NCBI RefSeq assembly: GCF_007679035.1
Contig: NZ_VEFR01000001.1
Location: 1 to 64,000, forward strand
Direction of reading: 5' to 3'
Length of the DNA: 64,000 bases
From: Agrococcus jejuensis
Lineage (GTDB): Bacteria; Actinomycetota; Actinomycetes; Actinomycetales; Microbacteriaceae
Below, in pieces: positions 62,410-64,000 of the stretch; within the stretch, counting starts at the first letter, position 1; every line of letters begins with the position of its first letter. The notes beneath the pieces are model-generated. The model was not told where the DNA came from. It ran no database searches and was given only the letters and a program-made list of their open reading frames with translations. The position numbers were made by a program, and so were the translations under genes.

Positions 62410-64000
62410 GAGACGGCCTCGACGTAGGTCGTGCTCGACGCCATGAGCGCCTCGTGCCGGTCGGTGGCGGCGACGCGACCGTGCTCGAGCACGACGACGC
62501 GATCCGCGCGGGCGAGCAGCTGCGGCGTCGAGCACACGACGACGACGGCGCGGCCGGCGACGGCCTCGCGCATCCGCTCGGCGATGCGCAGCTCGGTGAC
62601 GGCGTCGACGGCCGTCGTGGGGTCGTGCAGCACGAGCGCCGCCGCGGGCGCCGCGTACGCCCGGGCGAGCGCGAGGCGCTGGCGCTGGCCGCCCGAGAGC
62701 GCGCGACCGGACGGGCCGACGTCGGTCGCGGTGCCGCTCGGCAGGGCACGGAGGGCGTCGTCGAACGCCGACGCGGCGAGGGCCGGATGCGGGTCGCCCG
62801 TCGAGCGGCCGAGCACGTTGCGCGCGACGGAGCCCGCGATCGCGTGCGCGGCATGCGGTGCGGCGACGACGTGCTCGTGCCGGCGGCTCGCGGGCAGCGC
62901 CGCGAGGTCGTGACCGTCGACGTGCACGGAGCCGGCCGCGGGTGCGCGGGTGCCGCCGAGCAGCGCGACGAGCTCCGCCGCGGTCGGCGCGTCGGCGACG
63001 ACGCCGACGACCTCGCCGGGCGCGACGTCGAGCGAGACGCCGCGCACGTGGTCGCCGACGACGTCGCGCAGGCGGATGCCGGTGCCGCGCGGCTCGACGG
63101 TGGCGTCGTCGGCCTCGTGCGCCGGCGGCGCGTGCAGCAGCGACAGCACGCGCGTCGCGGAGGCCGTCGCCCGCGCCCAGGTCGCGCCGACGTTGACGGC
63201 GAGCGCCTGCAGGGGACCCATGACGACCTGCACGACGCCGACGACCGTGATGAGCTGCCCGACGGAGATCGAGCCGCCGATCGCCATGACGACGGCGGCG
63301 ATGCCGATGCCGGCGACGAACGCGCCCGTGGCGATGCGGGAGAGCGCGACGAACCACGCCTCCGTGCGGCGCGCGGCGATGGCGGCGTCGAGCGCACGGC
63401 TGCTCGCGGCGCGATAGCGCGCGCTCGCCTGCGCCGTCGCGCCGAGCGCCGAGAGCGTGCGGAAGCCGCCGATGACGTCGGCGGCGAGCGTCGCGGCATC
63501 GGCCGTCACCTGCTGCTCGGCCTCCGCCCGACGGCGCAGCGCGCGGCCCACGCGGTCGAGCAGCAGCAGGAAGATCGGTCCGCCCGCGATCACGGCGACG
63601 CCGAGCGGCCACGAGATGCCCACGAGCACGATGCCCGCGACGATCACGGCGGCGAGCTCGGCGATGGGGAAGACGAGCAGCATGACGCCGCCCGACACCG
63701 TCTGCACGTCGGTGCCGCCGATGCCGAGCAGCTCGCCGGCCGAGCGCGGTCGATCGCCGAAGCCGCGGGGGTCGAGCATGCGCCACGTCGTCCGCATGCG
63801 CAGGCCGTGATGCGCCTCCTCCATGCCTCGCAGGCCGAAGAAGATGCCGACCTGGAAGGCGAGCGCGAGCGTGAGGAACACGCCCACGAGCACGCCGATC
63901 CACGTCCACAGGGCTACCGGGTCGTGCGCCACGATGCCGCGATCGATGACGAGGCCCACGACCACCGGCACGGCGATCTCGCACACCTGGTGCACCGCGA
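62406..64000 (-). CDS. ABC exporter half-transporter with non-catalytic NBD (5' end outside window)
   Basis: At least 531 residues; the frame stays open to the window edge (the GTG at 63995 gives MHQVCEIAVPVV inside the first helix region, so the true start lies beyond 64000). The membrane domain is complete apart from the N-terminus. In the NBD the Walker A position reads GVVADAPTAAELVALL with no GK[S/T], the Q-loop glutamine is absent (VVAAPHAAHAIAG), Walker B is LVLHDPTTAVD without the catalytic Glu, and the H-loop His is missing (VVVCSTPQLL). Only the signature ALSGGQRQRLALARA is canonical. It should act as the allosteric, ATP-inactive half of the heterodimer. Confidence 0.88.
   Translation of the reverse strand, partial: AVHQVCEIAVPVVVGLVIDRGIVAHDPVALWTWIGVLVGVFLTLALAFQVGIFFGLRGMEEAHHGLRMRTTWRMLDPRGFGDRPRSAGELLGIGGTDVQTVSGGVMLLVFPIAELAAVIVAGIVLVGISWPLGVAVIAGGPIFLLLLDRVGRALRRRAEAEQQVTADAATLAADVIGGFRTLSALGATAQASARYRAASSRALDAAIAARRTEAWFVALSRIATGAFVAGIGIAAVVMAIGGSISVGQLITVVGVVQVVMGPLQALAVNVGATWARATASATRVLSLLHAPPAHEADDATVEPRGTGIRLRDVVGDHVRGVSLDVAPGEVVGVVADAPTAAELVALLGGTRAPAAGSVHVDGHDLAALPASRRHEHVVAAPHAAHAIAGSVARNVLGRSTGDPHPALAASAFDDALRALPSGTATDVGPSGRALSGGQRQRLALARAYAAPAAALVLHDPTTAVDAVTELRIAERMREAVAGRAVVVVCSTPQLLARADRVVVLEHGRVAATDRHEALMASSTTYVEAVS

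Overview
The window is a 64 kb piece of a high-GC actinobacterial chromosome. Gene content, gene order and codon use (almost exclusively G/C third positions) point to the family Microbacteriaceae, most likely Agrococcus or a close relative. This rests on recognised families and synteny, not on a database match. No phage, transposase, CRISPR array or rRNA operon was seen.

Layout. Positions 1-2.8 kb carry accessory metabolic genes (an APH(3')-like kinase, a nucleoside-diphosphate-sugar epimerase-like protein and an isocitrate lyase/PEP mutase-like enzyme). Positions 2.8-21.5 kb hold the conserved actinobacterial core block: small ORF-tlyA-nadK-recN-pyrG-nudix-xerD, then parA-scpA-scpB-rluB-tyrA-cmk-der. 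It is interrupted at 9.6-14.8 kb by dedA, a GNAT gene, a large Cas4/Dna2-like nuclease-helicase fusion and a DUF3253 gene. Most neighbours in the core overlap by ATGA/GTGA, which implies translational coupling for RNA modification, cofactor synthesis, DNA repair and chromosome segregation genes. Positions 21.5-26.8 kb, mostly on the minus strand, encode a DRGH nuclease, a RelA/SpoT-like protein, pyridoxal kinase, a VOC protein, ClpS with its DUF2017 partner, and an MFS transporter.

Positions 27-43.2 kb are the most distinctive region. A siderophore-interacting protein gene lies behind a DtxR/IdeR-type iron box. A long-form GAPDH follows. Then comes a nonribosomal peptide cluster: a tiny secreted peptide, a 3,462-residue trimodular NRPS (C-A-T-C-A-T-C-A-T-TE), an MbtH-like protein, a two-gene ABC exporter and a dedicated Sfp-type phosphopantetheinyl transferase. 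The three adenylation domains have nearly the same pocket residues, so the product probably contains three copies of one (possibly cationic) residue. The first C domain and the TE resemble EntF, but no starter-supply genes are present.

Positions 43.2-47.3 kb hold a lipoprotein, an S10 peptidase, a Nudix gene bracketed by two different ~20-bp tandem arrays, tRNA-Pro(GGG) and a DUF2236 protein. Positions 47.3-52.1 kb contain an oleA-oleBC-oleD set for head-to-head hydrocarbon (olefin) synthesis, with OleB and OleC fused. Positions 52.1-58.6 kb hold a thioredoxin-like gene, a DUF6804 gene and a divergent sugar-acid catabolic cluster (DeoR regulator, OtnC-like decarboxylase, OtnK-like kinase; SAF-domain oxidoreductase, MatC-type permease). 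The window ends with a lipoprotein, a GNAT, a TetR regulator and a heterodimeric ABC exporter in which one nucleotide-binding domain has lost nearly every ATP-handling motif. The upstream ABC gene runs off the window edge.

A window-wide pattern is a TANNNT -10 box placed 6-8 nt before the start codon of at least 14 genes, on both strands, consistent with leaderless transcripts. No stretch longer than 300 bases lacks a gene. The larger gaps (14306-14500, 18037-18239, 45302-45506, 46020-46177) hold long inverted or tandem repeats.
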